Origin: an uncultured Bacteroidota bacterium
Lineage (GTDB): Bacteria > Bacteroidota > Bacteroidia > Chitinophagales > Saprospiraceae
DNA length: 64,000 bases
Assembly: GCA_937872515.1 (NCBI GenBank)
Contig: CALMSX010000115.1
Coordinates: 119,849 to 183,848, forward strand
Direction: 5' to 3'
Part shown: positions 17,669 through 26,373 of the stretch, piece by piece
Layout of the letters: each line of letters opens with the position of its first letter
Position numbering within the stretch: the stretch's first letter is position 1
The notes under the pieces: model-generated
What the model saw: only the letters and a program-made list of their open reading frames with translations
What the model was told of the DNA's origin: nothing
Database searches by the model: none
Made by a program: the position numbers and the translations under genes

Positions 17669-17929
17669 ATGTCAAGTAAAAATACAACAGAATTAAAAGG
17701 CATGAGCGTAGAACAGTTGCAGAGTCAGGCGGCTGAGCTTGAGTCAGGGATCAGTAAAATGAAGTTCGACCATGCTGTTAGGGGCTTACAAAACCCTATG
17801 GAAATCCGCAAAACCCGCAAGGAAATCGCAAGACTCTACACTGAAATCAGAGGTAGAGAATTGGCTCAGGCCAGCGAAACCGAGTTGGCAAAGAGGTCAA
17901 AATTAAGATTAAGAAGAAGGTCAAAATAA
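17669..17929 (+). CDS. rpmC: Large ribosomal subunit protein uL29
   Basis: 86 aa, longer than the ~63-70 aa usual outside the phylum because of extra residues at both ends. The two-helix core is clear: ELKGMSVEQLQSQAAELE, then NPMEIRKTRKEIARLYTEIRGRE. It sits at the tunnel exit and contacts L23. It ends in a basic tail RSKLRLRRRSK. 6 bp before rpsQ. Confidence 0.95.
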   Translation: MSSKNTTELKGMSVEQLQSQAAELESGISKMKFDHAVRGLQNPMEIRKTRKEIARLYTEIRGRELAQASETELAKRSKLRLRRRSK

Positions 17930-17935
17930 TCATTC

Positions 17936-18193
17936 ATGGCAATTTCAGCAAACAAGAAACAAATCGTTGGTGTGGTGACCAGCAATAAAATGGATAAAAC
18001 CATCACCGTCTCTGTAGAGAGAAGGTTGAAGCACCCCATGTACGGTAAGTTTGTTAAGAAGACCAAAAAATTTAAGGCTCACGATGAGCAAAATGTTTGT
18101 CAGGAAGGCGATGTAGTAAGGATTGTGGAATCACGTCCCCTCAGCCGACTCAAGCGTTGGAATCTCGTAGAAGTCGTAGAAAAAGCGAAGTAA
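17936..18193 (+). CDS. rpsQ: Small ribosomal subunit protein uS17
   Basis: 85 aa OB-fold 16S rRNA-binding protein, needed for early 30S assembly. The family signature GVVTSNKMDKTITVSVERRLKHPMYGKFVKK is followed by DVVRIVESRPLSRLKRW. Full length and uninterrupted. Confidence 0.97.
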   Translation: MAISANKKQIVGVVTSNKMDKTITVSVERRLKHPMYGKFVKKTKKFKAHDEQNVCQEGDVVRIVESRPLSRLKRWNLVEVVEKAK

Positions 18194-18216
18194 TTCACAG
18201 AGCATAATATAAAGTT

Positions 18217-18582
18217 ATGATACAACAGGAATCAAGATTAAATGTAGCAGACAACAGTGGAGCCAAAGAGGTGCTTTGTATTCGCGTATTGGGTGGTACC
18301 AAGCGCAGGTATGCTTCCATCGGTGACAAAATTGTTGTAACTGTGAAAGATGCCACTCCGGGTGGTGTCAAAAAAGGAACGGTTTCAAAAGCAGTCATTG
18401 TGCGAACCAGAAAGGAAATCCGCAGAAAGGATGGCAGCTACATCCGTTTTGACGACAACGCAGTAGTGTTGCTCAACAATGCAGATGAGCCTAGAGGAAC
18501 CCGTATCTTCGGCCCTGTTGCAAGGGAGTTGAGAGACAGGGATTACATGAGAATTGTTTCACTGGCTCCTGAAGTACTTTAA
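18217..18582 (+). CDS. rplN: Large ribosomal subunit protein uL14
   Basis: 121 aa beta-barrel protein at the 50S interface, forming intersubunit bridges and the binding site of the silencing factor RsfS. It starts MIQQESRLNVADNSGAKEV and ends in FGPVARELRDRDYMRIVSLAPEVL; both ends are typical. First gene of the classical spc block. Confidence 0.97.
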   Translation: MIQQESRLNVADNSGAKEVLCIRVLGGTKRRYASIGDKIVVTVKDATPGGVKKGTVSKAVIVRTRKEIRRKDGSYIRFDDNAVVLLNNADEPRGTRIFGPVARELRDRDYMRIVSLAPEVL

Positions 18583-18602
18583 TCAGATAAATTTTATTGA
18601 CA

Positions 18603-18950
18603 ATGTCAACAAAGAATTATACCACAAAACGATTTACACCCAAATTCAATATCAAAAAGGGTGATAAAGTAATGGTGATCTCCGGTGATAACAAAGGAGA
18701 TACCGGAATCGTACAACAGATCCTGACCAAAGAGAACAGGGCAATCGTTGAAGGTATCAGAATGGTAAAAAAACACATCAAGCCAACTGAAAACAATCCG
18801 GGAGGTATCAATGAAATGGAAGCACCTTTGCACATTTCTAAATTGATGCTGGTAGATCCCAAAAGCGGTAAGCCTACCAGGATTGGTCGTAAAGAAGTAA
18901 ATGGCAAGAGTGTCAGAGTTTCAAAAAAATCCGGAGAAATCATTAAATAA
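18603..18950 (+). CDS. rplX: Large ribosomal subunit protein uL24
   Basis: 115 aa from the ATG at 18603; an in-frame TTG two codons upstream (18597) is judged not to be the start. The KOW motif KKGDKVMVISGDNKGDTGIV identifies the family; it initiates 50S assembly at the 5' domain of 23S rRNA. The stop TAA overlaps the rplE start by one base (TAATG), indicating translational coupling. Confidence 0.95.
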   Translation: MSTKNYTTKRFTPKFNIKKGDKVMVISGDNKGDTGIVQQILTKENRAIVEGIRMVKKHIKPTENNPGGINEMEAPLHISKLMLVDPKSGKPTRIGRKEVNGKSVRVSKKSGEIIK

Positions 18951-19513
18951 TGAGCTACGTACCTACTTTAAAAAGCAAATACAGAAATGAGGTGATCCAG
19001 GAACTTCAGGAGAAGTTTCAGTACAAGTCACCCATGCAGGTTCCTAAATTATTGAAAATATGCCTGAACCAGGGCGTAGGAGCAGCTACCCAAGACAAAA
19101 AACTCATTGATGCAGCTTTGACTGAAATGACTACCATTGCAGGTCAGAAAGCAGTACCTACCAAAGCAACCAAATCCGTATCTAACTTCAAGTTGAGAGA
19201 GGGTATGACCATTGGTGCAAGAGTGACATTGCGCAACGAAAGAATGTACGAATTCCTGGAGCGTTTGATCACCATTTCTTTGCCAAGGGTAAGGGACTTT
19301 AAAGGTATCAATGACAAAAGTTTTGACGGTGCAGGTAACTACTCAATGGGTGTTACCGAACAAATCATCTTTCCTGAGATTGATATTGACAAGGTAAATA
19401 AAATCACCGGTATGGATATAACATTTGTTACGTCTGCCAAAACCGATGCTGAAGCTTTTGCTTTGTTGAAAGCACTGGGACTTCCATTCAAAAATCAAAA
19501 CAACAACAACTAA
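18950..19513 (+). CDS. rplE: Large ribosomal subunit protein uL5
   Basis: 187 aa 5S rRNA-binding protein of the 50S central protuberance. Conserved stretches LKICLNQGVGAA, KSVSNFKLREGMTIGARVTLRNERMYEFLERLI and PRVRDFKGI are intact. A short Gln/Asn tail (KNQNNNN) follows the usual end. Coupled to rplX by a one-base overlap. Confidence 0.96.
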   Translation: MSYVPTLKSKYRNEVIQELQEKFQYKSPMQVPKLLKICLNQGVGAATQDKKLIDAALTEMTTIAGQKAVPTKATKSVSNFKLREGMTIGARVTLRNERMYEFLERLITISLPRVRDFKGINDKSFDGAGNYSMGVTEQIIFPEIDIDKVNKITGMDITFVTSAKTDAEAFALLKALGLPFKNQNNNN

Positions 19514-19519
19514 TAATCC

Positions 19520-19789
19520 ATGGCTAAGAAATCCATCATTGCCAGAGAGCATAAAAGAGAAAGATTGGTAGCGAAATACGCTGACCTCAGAAAAAAACTG
19601 AAGGAAGAAGGCGATTATGAAGCTTTGGACAAACTGCCAAGAAACAGTTCAAAAGTAAGGTTGCACAACCGTTGTAAACTTACAGGAAGACCTAAGGGAT
19701 ATATGAGAAAATTTGGTATCAACAGGGTCACCTTCCGTAAGATGGCCAATGATGGCAAGATTCCGGGAATCACCAAAGCAAGTTGGTAA
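19520..19789 (+). CDS. rpsN: Small ribosomal subunit protein uS14 (zinc-free long form)
   Basis: 89 aa. It has the long form without the CxxC pair of the zinc-binding version; the only Cys is in HNRCKLTGRPKGYMRKFGINR. It is the last-assembling group of the 30S head. The C-terminus GKIPGITKASW is canonical. Confidence 0.96.
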   Translation: MAKKSIIAREHKRERLVAKYADLRKKLKEEGDYEALDKLPRNSSKVRLHNRCKLTGRPKGYMRKFGINRVTFRKMANDGKIPGITKASW

Positions 19790-19821
19790 TTTAGTTAAGA
19801 AGTAAAGAAAAGAACAATAAC

Positions 19822-20226
19822 ATGATGGTTACAGATCCAATTTCTGATTTCCTCACAAGGATCAGAAATGCACAAAAGGCGGGACACACAACAGTGATGA
19901 TACCTGCTTCTAACATCAAAAAAGCCATTACCGAGATCTTGTACGATCAAGGCTATATACTTAAGTACAAGTTTGACGACAAAGCAGGCAAACAAGGCGA
20001 AATTCACATTGCCATCAAGTATGACAGGCAGTCAAAGACTCCGGTTATCAAAGAATTGGGCAGAATCAGTAAGCCAGGTTTGCGTCAATACGTCAGATCA
20101 AACGAAATCCCTAAGGTGGCTAATGGTTTGGGTATTGCGATCATTTCCACATCAGCTGGTTTGATGACCGACAAAAAGGCACGTAGCCTCAACATCGGTG
20201 GAGAATTACTTTGTTACGTATATTAA
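19822..20226 (+). CDS. rpsH: Small ribosomal subunit protein uS8
   Basis: 134 aa. Primary 16S rRNA-binding protein; in E. coli it also represses the spc operon by binding near rplE. It opens MMVTDPISDFLTRIRNA; initiation could be at the first or second Met (19822 or 19825). The ending STSAGLMTDKKARSLNIGGELLCYVY is typical. Confidence 0.96.
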   Translation: MMVTDPISDFLTRIRNAQKAGHTTVMIPASNIKKAITEILYDQGYILKYKFDDKAGKQGEIHIAIKYDRQSKTPVIKELGRISKPGLRQYVRSNEIPKVANGLGIAIISTSAGLMTDKKARSLNIGGELLCYVY

Positions 20227-20238
20227 AAAATAACAGAA

Positions 20239-20805
20239 ATGTCACGAGTTGGAAATGCTCCTATCAGTCTTCCTAATGGTGTTACAATAAATGTATCAAA
20301 AGGAAACCTGGTTACTGTAAAAGGTCCAAAGGGAGAACTCAAAGAACAATTTGATCAGGATATGATCATTGGAAACGAAGACGGTGTATTGACCGTTAAG
20401 CGTCCAACAGAGCAGCAGCGCCACAAAGCCCTCCACGGCTTGTCAAGAGCTTTGCTCAACAACATGGTGACTGGTGTTACAACCGGTTTCAAAAAGACAA
20501 TGGAGCTCGTAGGGGTTGGTTACAGAACCACCAATACAGGCAATTTGTTGGAGTTGATCATTGGTTATTCTCACCCTATTATGTTTGAATTGCCAAAAGA
20601 AATTACCTTGACAACCAAAACTGAAAAGGGTTCCAATCCAATGGTGATCCTGGAAAGTGCCGACAAACAATTGTTGGGTCAGGTTGCAGCTAAGATCAGG
20701 GCATTTAGAAAACCTGAGCCTTACAAAGGAAAAGGTATTAAGTTTGAAGGAGAAATTATCCGCAGAAAAGCTGGTAAAACAGCTGGTAAGGGCGGTAAGA
20801 AATAA
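20239..20805 (+). CDS. rplF: Large ribosomal subunit protein uL6
   Basis: 188 aa, two homologous domains. It lies near the GTPase-associated centre. It starts MSRVGNAPISLPNGVTI and contains the C-terminal signature PEPYKGKGIKFEGEIIRRKAGKT. Basic Lys/Gly tail. The upstream sequence TAAAAAATAACAGAA shows the A-rich, SD-less start context typical of this cluster. Confidence 0.96.
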   Translation: MSRVGNAPISLPNGVTINVSKGNLVTVKGPKGELKEQFDQDMIIGNEDGVLTVKRPTEQQRHKALHGLSRALLNNMVTGVTTGFKKTMELVGVGYRTTNTGNLLELIIGYSHPIMFELPKEITLTTKTEKGSNPMVILESADKQLLGQVAAKIRAFRKPEPYKGKGIKFEGEIIRRKAGKTAGKGGKK

Positions 20806-20823
20806 TAAATACAATTAAGAAAA

Positions 20824-21171
20824 ATGGCTAGTAGAGCAGAAAGCAGACGTAAAATTCATTTGAGGATCAGAAGCAAAATTTCTGGCAGCCCCGAAAGACC
20901 ACGCCTGAATGTCTTCAGAAGTAACAAGGGTATCTATGCCCAGGTTATTGATGACATCAGTGGTAAAACGTTGGCCGCAGCTTCATCCAAAAGTTTGTCC
21001 AATTTCACTGGAAACAAAACACAGCAGGCATCTGCAGTGGGCAAGTTGGTAGCTGAAAAAGCAAAGACTGCCGGTATTTCAGCGGTTGTATTTGACAGGG
21101 GAGGATACCTTTACCACGGTAGGGTTAAAGCCTTGGCAGATGGAGCCAGAGAAGGAGGATTATTATTTTAA
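20824..21171 (+). CDS. rplR: Large ribosomal subunit protein uL18
   Basis: 115 aa. It binds 5S rRNA together with L5. Conserved: RPRLNVFRSNKGIYAQVIDD and VVFDRGGYLYHGRVKALADGAREGGL. Normal length, 18 bp after rplF. Confidence 0.96.
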   Translation: MASRAESRRKIHLRIRSKISGSPERPRLNVFRSNKGIYAQVIDDISGKTLAAASSKSLSNFTGNKTQQASAVGKLVAEKAKTAGISAVVFDRGGYLYHGRVKALADGAREGGLLF

Positions 21172-21192
21172 AAACATTCATATTCTATAAAG

Positions 21193-21705
21193 ATGTCTGA
21201 AAATCAAAGAGTAAAACCTGCCGAGTCGGAATTAAAAGACAAGCTGGTTAACCTTGCAAGGGTTGCTAAGGTAACCAAAGGTGGTAGGACCTTCAGTTTT
21301 TCTGCCCTTGTTGTGGTAGGTGATGGCAATGGAATGGTTGGATACGGCTTAGGCAAAGCCAGAGAGGTATCTGAATCCATCTCTAAAGCTGTAGACGATG
21401 CCAAAAAAAATATGGTCAAAGTTCCCGTTATCAAAGGAACCATTCCGCACGAGCAGAAAGGCAAGTTTGGTGCAGGCAAAGTATTGCTTAAGCCAGCAGC
21501 AGATGGTACCGGTGTTATTGCAGGTGGTGCGATGAGAGCTGTATTGGAAATGGCTGGCGTTCACAACGTTTTGGGAAAATCACAGGGATCTTCCAACCCA
21601 CACAACGTGGTAAAAGCTACCATCGATGCTCTTTCTAAAATGAGAGACTCTTACGAAGTGGCAAGACAGCGTGGAATTGAATTAAGTAAAGTTTACGAAG
21701 GATAA
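21193..21705 (+). CDS. rpsE: Small ribosomal subunit protein uS5
   Basis: 170 aa. Forms part of the mRNA entry site and contributes to decoding fidelity. The dsRNA-binding-like N-terminal domain (LARVAKVTKGGRTFSFSALVVVGDGNGMVGYGLGKA) and the C-terminal fold (GVIAGGAMRAVLEMAGVHNVLGKSQGSSNPHN) are intact, without visible deletions in the loop linked to spectinomycin resistance. Confidence 0.97.
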   Translation: MSENQRVKPAESELKDKLVNLARVAKVTKGGRTFSFSALVVVGDGNGMVGYGLGKAREVSESISKAVDDAKKNMVKVPVIKGTIPHEQKGKFGAGKVLLKPAADGTGVIAGGAMRAVLEMAGVHNVLGKSQGSSNPHNVVKATIDALSKMRDSYEVARQRGIELSKVYEG

Positions 21706-21714
21706 TTCATCGAT

Positions 21715-21894
21715 ATGGACAAGATAAAAATTACCCAGGTAAAGAGTGTCATCGACAGACCTCAGCGTCAGAAAGACACGGTTCAAGCCCTTGGTTTGAG
21801 AAAAATCAATCAAAGTGTTGTTAAAGCAGCAACACCACAAATATTGGGAATGGTTAACGCAGTTAGCCACCTGGTAAGTGTTGAAAAAGCTTAA
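21715..21894 (+). CDS. rpmD: Large ribosomal subunit protein uL30
   Basis: 59 aa small gene found by reading the gap between rpsE and rplO. It begins MDKIKITQVKSVIDRP and includes the family core TVQALGLRKINQSVV and ILGMVNAVSHLVSV. Length and position (rpsE-rpmD-rplO) match the family exactly. The bacterial L30 binds the 50S near helix 38. Confidence 0.95.
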   Translation: MDKIKITQVKSVIDRPQRQKDTVQALGLRKINQSVVKAATPQILGMVNAVSHLVSVEKA

Positions 21895-21925
21895 TTAATT
21901 AGAACTACAAAGAAAACAAGATACA

Positions 21926-22372
21926 ATGGATCTTTTTAATCTTAAACCCGCTCCAGGTTCTGTAAAGACCAACAAACGATTGGGTAGGGGTACCGGCTCA
22001 GGTAGAGGTGGCACTTCAACCAGAGGTCACAAAGGAGCAAAATCTAGATCTGGTTTCAAGAACAAGCGCCACTTTGAAGGGGGTCAGATGCCATTGCAAA
22101 TGCGTCTTCCTAAGCGCGGTTTCAAAAACGTGAACAGGAAAGAATACACTGCAGTGAACGTATCCGTTTTGCAAAATTTACATGACAAGCATGGTGTTTC
22201 TGAGGTTTCAATGGAAACTTTGATCAAATACGGTGTTGCTTCAACCAACGAGTTGGTGAAGATCCTTGCCAATGGAGATTTGAAAGCAAAGCTTACCGTT
22301 AAATTTACCAATATATCGCCATCCGCCAAAGCCAAGATTGAGGCAGCAGGTGGTTCTGTTTCAGCAGAATAA
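21926..22372 (+). CDS. rplO: Large ribosomal subunit protein uL15
   Basis: 148 aa. The Gly/Arg-rich N-terminal extension that threads through 23S rRNA is typical (RLGRGTGSGRGGTSTRGHKGAKSRSG), followed by the globular domain with VNVSVLQNL and ISPSAKAKIEAAGGSV. 11 bp before secY. Confidence 0.96.
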   Translation: MDLFNLKPAPGSVKTNKRLGRGTGSGRGGTSTRGHKGAKSRSGFKNKRHFEGGQMPLQMRLPKRGFKNVNRKEYTAVNVSVLQNLHDKHGVSEVSMETLIKYGVASTNELVKILANGDLKAKLTVKFTNISPSAKAKIEAAGGSVSAE

Positions 22373-22383
22373 TAATTTGTGTA

Positions 22384-23754
22384 ATGAACAAGTTTATCGA
22401 AACTTTAAAAAATATCTGGAGTATAAAGGAGCTTAGAGATAAGATCCTTTTTACGCTTTTAATCCTGGCTGTTTACAGGATTGGTTCTTTTATCGTACTT
22501 CCAGGTGTCAATGCAGCCGCATTGGAACAGGCAGCTGCGAACAGAGGAGCCAATGACTTGTTGGGATTGATCAATAACTTTACAGGAGGTGCCTTCAACC
22601 AGGGATCTATCTTTGCCTTGGGTGTAATGCCCTACATCACTGCCTCTATCATCTTACAACTTTTGGGTTTTGCGGTTCCGTACTTCCAGAAGTTGCAAAT
22701 GCATGAAGGTGAGTCAGGAAGGAAAAAAATCAACCAGTACACCAGGTTACTGACCGTTTTGATCAGTATCGTTCAAGGTGGTACCTACCTTACCTTCCTT
22801 AATACAACTGCAGGTGCCATAGATCCCAATGTTTCACCTTCAATCTTCTTCCTGGGCAATTCCATCATCTTGGCCTCAGGCACTTTGTTTGCCATGTGGT
22901 TGGGTGAAAGGATTACCGACAAAGGAATTGGAAACGGTGTTTCTCTGATCATCATGATCGGTATCATCGCTACCTTGCCAAGATCGTTTGTTGGGGAATT
23001 CACCAAACAACTTTCAAGCGCGGGTCCATTGATCCTGGTTATTGAAATGGCTGCTTTGTTTTTTGTCATCCTTGCTGCCATTTTGATTGTACAGGGAGTA
23101 AGAAAGATTCCAATTCAGTTTGCTAAAAAAATGGTAGGTAGATCAACTGATGATCTTCCAACCCAGGGCGCCAGAGACTACATTCCACTTAAAGTGAATG
23201 CTTCCGGAGTTATGCCCATCATCTTTGCGCAGGCCATCATGTTTTTACCTTTAACGGTAGCACAATGGGCCATGGCCAATTCAGGCACCCAAAGTAATTT
23301 CCTGATTTCATTGAACAATTGGAAGTCACTGCCTTACAACTTGATATTTTTTACCCTGGTAGTTTTGTTTACCTACGTTTACACCGCTTTGATTGTAAAC
23401 CCAAAACAATACGCTACCTATTTGAAGAATCAGAACTCTTTTATTCCGGGTGTTAAACCAGGAGAAGATACTGAAGAATACATCGATTCATTGACCACAA
23501 GAATTACCTTCCCCGGTTCTATTTTCCTGGGATTGATTGCCATCATGCCAGCAATTGTGGCAGCGGTTGGTGTGAGTGATGCCTTTGCCATCTTTTTTGG
23601 TGGTACATCATTGCTGATTTTGGTGGGTGTTGCATTAGATACATTGGCACAAATTGAATCTTATTTGTTGATGCGCAAGTACGATGGACTTGTTAAATCT
23701 GGTAAGATCAAGGGCCGCAGCAGCGGTGGAATCCAGATCGGAGCAGGATATTAA
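22384..23754 (+). CDS. secY: Preprotein translocase subunit SecY
   Basis: 456 aa, ten predicted transmembrane helices, forming the channel of the Sec translocon in the inner membrane. Motifs include YRIGSFIVLPGV (helix 1), FALGVMPYITASIILQLL (helix 2 and plug region) and the C-terminal GTSLLILVGVALDTLAQIESYL. It supplies the signal-peptide-bearing proteins of this window, including the T9SS substrates, to the periplasm. The usual adk gene is absent downstream. Confidence 0.97.
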   Translation: MNKFIETLKNIWSIKELRDKILFTLLILAVYRIGSFIVLPGVNAAALEQAAANRGANDLLGLINNFTGGAFNQGSIFALGVMPYITASIILQLLGFAVPYFQKLQMHEGESGRKKINQYTRLLTVLISIVQGGTYLTFLNTTAGAIDPNVSPSIFFLGNSIILASGTLFAMWLGERITDKGIGNGVSLIIMIGIIATLPRSFVGEFTKQLSSAGPLILVIEMAALFFVILAAILIVQGVRKIPIQFAKKMVGRSTDDLPTQGARDYIPLKVNASGVMPIIFAQAIMFLPLTVAQWAMANSGTQSNFLISLNNWKSLPYNLIFFTLVVLFTYVYTALIVNPKQYATYLKNQNSFIPGVKPGEDTEEYIDSLTTRITFPGSIFLGLIAIMPAIVAAVGVSDAFAIFFGGTSLLILVGVALDTLAQIESYLLMRKYDGLVKSGKIKGRSSGGIQIGAGY

Positions 23755-23765
23755 TCCTTCTGATT

Positions 23766-24572
23766 ATGGTATTTAAGACCAATGATGAAATCGAATTAAT
23801 CAGAGAAAGTAGTATACTGGTTTGTAAGACCCTGGCTGAATTGAGTAAGCACATCAGGGAAGGACAAACGGGCAACCAATTGGATAAAATAGCAGAGGAA
23901 TTTATTAGGGACCATGGGGCCACACCAGGTTTCAAAGGTTACCGGGGCTTCCCTGCTACATTGTGTATATCTGTTAACGAACAGGTTGTGCATGGTCTGC
24001 CAAACGACAGGCCATTTGAAAGTACCGATATCATTTCCGTCGACTGCGGAGTAGTGAAGAATGGGTTTTACGGCGATGTAGCCTATACCTTTATTGGTAA
24101 GGATGCGAATTCAGCCGTGATCAAACTTTGCCAGGTCACCAAAGAATCTCTTTATCTGGGCATTGCGGAAGCAAGTGCTGGAAAAAGGGTAGGGGACATT
24201 GGTTTTGCCATTCAGAACCACGCCGAAGTCAAACACAGGTTTGGAGTTGTACGAGAGTTGGTAGGTCATGGCTTGGGTAGGAATCTGCACGAAGCACCTG
24301 AGGTAAGCAACTTTGGCAAACGAGGCCAGGGCGTTTTATTGAAGGAAGGTTTGGTGATTGCTATTGAACCGATGGTCAATCTGGGGACCAAAAAGGTATC
24401 TCAGAGCAAGGATGGTTGGACAATTACCAGCTTTGACAAGACCCCATCTGCGCATTACGAACACAATATTGCCATCCGTAAAGGGAAGGCTGATATACTC
24501 TCAGATCATTCATTTATAGAGAATTCTGTAAAAAATAATGATTTTTTGACAGATGTATCGATAAATTTTTAG
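23766..24572 (+). CDS. map: Type I methionine aminopeptidase
   Basis: 268 aa cytoplasmic metalloprotease that removes the initiator Met. The five metal ligands are visible: Asp93, Asp104 (SVDCGVVKNGFYGD), His168 (VGHGLG), Glu201 (AIEPMV) and Glu232 (YEHNIAI). His76 (VVHGLP) is the conserved substrate-side His. No N-terminal extension. It lies between secY and infA, the usual order in Bacteroidota. Confidence 0.95.
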   Translation: MVFKTNDEIELIRESSILVCKTLAELSKHIREGQTGNQLDKIAEEFIRDHGATPGFKGYRGFPATLCISVNEQVVHGLPNDRPFESTDIISVDCGVVKNGFYGDVAYTFIGKDANSAVIKLCQVTKESLYLGIAEASAGKRVGDIGFAIQNHAEVKHRFGVVRELVGHGLGRNLHEAPEVSNFGKRGQGVLLKEGLVIAIEPMVNLGTKKVSQSKDGWTITSFDKTPSAHYEHNIAIRKGKADILSDHSFIENSVKNNDFLTDVSINF

Positions 24573-24595
24573 ATATTTGCACTCCAATTCAAAAA

Positions 24596-24814
24596 ATGAG
24601 TTCTAAAAACCTGATAAAACTAGACGGAATCATAGAAGAGGCGCTATCCAACGCAATGTTTAGGGTGCGTTTGGAAAATGAGCACCTCATCATAGCTACG
24701 ATATCGGGAAAAATGAGGATGAATTACATCCGAATTTTACCTGGCGACAAAGTATCTGTGGAGATGTCTCCGTATGATTTGTCAAGAGGAAGGATAACAT
24801 ATAGGTATAAATAA
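24596..24814 (+). CDS. infA: Translation initiation factor IF-1
   Basis: 72 aa OB-fold factor that blocks the A site during initiation. Core pattern DGIIEEALSNAMFRVRLENEH, then GKMRMNYIRILPGDKVSVEMSPYDLSRGRITYRYK is canonical. A weak promoter-like element (TTG at 24546-24548, GATATTTG at 24572-24579) overlaps the end of map and could give infA its own transcript. Confidence 0.97.
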   Translation: MSSKNLIKLDGIIEEALSNAMFRVRLENEHLIIATISGKMRMNYIRILPGDKVSVEMSPYDLSRGRITYRYK

Positions 24815-24831
24815 GCTGAAATAATAAACCA

Positions 24832-24948
24832 ATGAAAGTAAGAGCTGCCGTCAAAAAACGATCTGAAGATTGTAAGATCGTGAGAAGGAAGGGAAAAATT
24901 TACATCATCAATAAAAAGAATCCTAAGTTTAAACAACGTCAGGGTTAA
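24832..24948 (+). CDS. rpmJ: Large ribosomal subunit protein bL36 (zinc-free form)
   Basis: 38 aa small gene between infA and rpsM. It starts MKVRAAVKKRSEDCKIVRR and ends NPKFKQRQG. Only one Cys (14) of the four-residue zinc site of classical L36 remains, so this is a C-minus, zinc-independent version. Full length for the family. Confidence 0.96.
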   Translation: MKVRAAVKKRSEDCKIVRRKGKIYIINKKNPKFKQRQG

Positions 24949-24960
24949 AATTATAGTACA

Positions 24961-25338
24961 ATGGCACGTATTGCGGGAATTGACTTACCAAAAAACAAGA
25001 GAGGCATCATAGGCCTTACTTATATTTACGGAATCGGTAGAAGTACAGCTGCTGACATTCTTGCTGCGGCAGGTGTGAGCCAGGATACCAAAGTATCTGA
25101 CTGGACTGATGACAACGTAAAATTCATTTCTAAAATGATCCAGGATACTTATAAAGTGGAGGGTGAATTGAGAAGTGAGGTTCAGCTTAACATCAAACGA
25201 TTGATGGACATTGTTTCCTATCGTGGTTTGAGACACAGGAGGGGCTTGCCAGTAAGGGGACAAAGCACCAAAACCAACGCTAGAACGCGTAAGGGTAAGA
25301 AGAAAACAGTAGCGAACAAGAAGAAAGCAACTAAATAA
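24961..25338 (+). CDS. rpsM: Small ribosomal subunit protein uS13
   Basis: 125 aa. It contacts the P-site tRNA and forms bridges with the 50S. It opens MARIAGIDLPKNKRGIIGLTYIYGIGRSTA; the conserved YRGLRHRRGLPVRGQSTKTNARTRKG follows, then a Lys/Ala tail. First gene of the alpha block. Confidence 0.97.
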   Translation: MARIAGIDLPKNKRGIIGLTYIYGIGRSTAADILAAAGVSQDTKVSDWTDDNVKFISKMIQDTYKVEGELRSEVQLNIKRLMDIVSYRGLRHRRGLPVRGQSTKTNARTRKGKKKTVANKKKATK

Positions 25339-25344
25339 TAAGTA

Positions 25345-25731
25345 ATGGCAAAAGGTAAAAAGGTTAAAAAGCGTAATGTCGCCATCTCCGCAGACGGGTT
25401 GGTTTACATTCAGGCCAGTTTCAACAACATTATTATTTCAATCTGTAACAACCAGGGACAAGTTATTTCCTGGGGTTCTGCTGGTAAAGCAGGTTTCAGA
25501 GGATCCAAAAAGAATACACCCTATGCCGCTCAAATGGCTGCTACCACTGCTGCACAGACAGCTTTGGATGCAGGTTTGAAACACGTAGAAGTATTTGTAA
25601 AAGGACCAGGTGCAGGTAGAGAATCTGCCATCAGGGCTATCGATTCAGCCGGTATCAAAGTGACAAGGATCAAGGATGTAACTCCAATCCCTCACAATGG
25701 TTGCAGGCCTCCAAAGAAAAGAAGAGTTTAA
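25345..25731 (+). CDS. rpsK: Small ribosomal subunit protein uS11
   Basis: 128 aa platform protein of the 30S. Core segments ASFNNIIISICNNQG, KKNTPYAAQMAA and the C-terminal DVTPIPHNGCRPPKKRRV are intact; the Asn-Gly in PHNG is the site where isoaspartate occurs in E. coli S11. Confidence 0.97.
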   Translation: MAKGKKVKKRNVAISADGLVYIQASFNNIIISICNNQGQVISWGSAGKAGFRGSKKNTPYAAQMAATTAAQTALDAGLKHVEVFVKGPGAGRESAIRAIDSAGIKVTRIKDVTPIPHNGCRPPKKRRV

Positions 25732-25754
25732 TAAAATAGAAATAAAAAAGGATA

Positions 25755-26366
25755 ATGGCTAGATATACTGGACCAACTACCAAAAAAGCCAGGGCTTTCG
25801 GAGAACCCATCTACGGTTATGATAAGTCGTATGAGAAAAGGAAATTCCCTCCTGGTCAGCATGGCATGGCGAAAAAGCGTAAGCAAATGTCTGACTACGC
25901 TGTTCAGCTAATGGAGAAACAAAAAGCAAAATATACCTACGGTCTGCTCGAAAGACAGTTCCGTAACTTGTTCCACAAAGCTACCAGCAAACACGGAGTA
26001 ACAGGTGAAATCCTCCTCCAATTGCTTGAGTCAAGATTGGACAACACACTTTTCAGAATGGGTGTTGCCCCTACCAGAAAAGCTGCTCGTCAGCTGGTTG
26101 GTCACAAACACGTTTTGGTTAACGGTGTATTGACCAACATCCCATCTTTCCTACTTAAACCAGGTGATATGATCTCGGTAAGAGGAAAATCAAGAGGTCT
26201 TGATTTTATCAAAAACAATGTTGGTAAAAAAACCGATGCCAAAAGTTTCGCCTGGGTTGAATGGAATCCGGAAAGAATGGAAGGCAAGTTTATCGACTAC
26301 CCAGAAAGAGAAAGAATTCCTGAAAAGATCAATGAACAATTGATCGTGGAATTGTACTCCAAGTAA
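25755..26366 (+). CDS. rpsD: Small ribosomal subunit protein uS4 (cysteine-free form)
   Basis: 203 aa primary assembly protein of the 30S body; in E. coli it represses the alpha operon. It has no cysteine at all, so the N-terminal zinc site of some S4 proteins is missing. The S4 RNA-binding domain (RLDNTLFRMGVAPTRKAARQLVGHKHVLVNG) is intact. Followed by a strong hairpin before rpoA. Confidence 0.97.
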   Translation: MARYTGPTTKKARAFGEPIYGYDKSYEKRKFPPGQHGMAKKRKQMSDYAVQLMEKQKAKYTYGLLERQFRNLFHKATSKHGVTGEILLQLLESRLDNTLFRMGVAPTRKAARQLVGHKHVLVNGVLTNIPSFLLKPGDMISVRGKSRGLDFIKNNVGKKTDAKSFAWVEWNPERMEGKFIDYPERERIPEKINEQLIVELYSK

Positions 26367-26373
26367 TACTTAA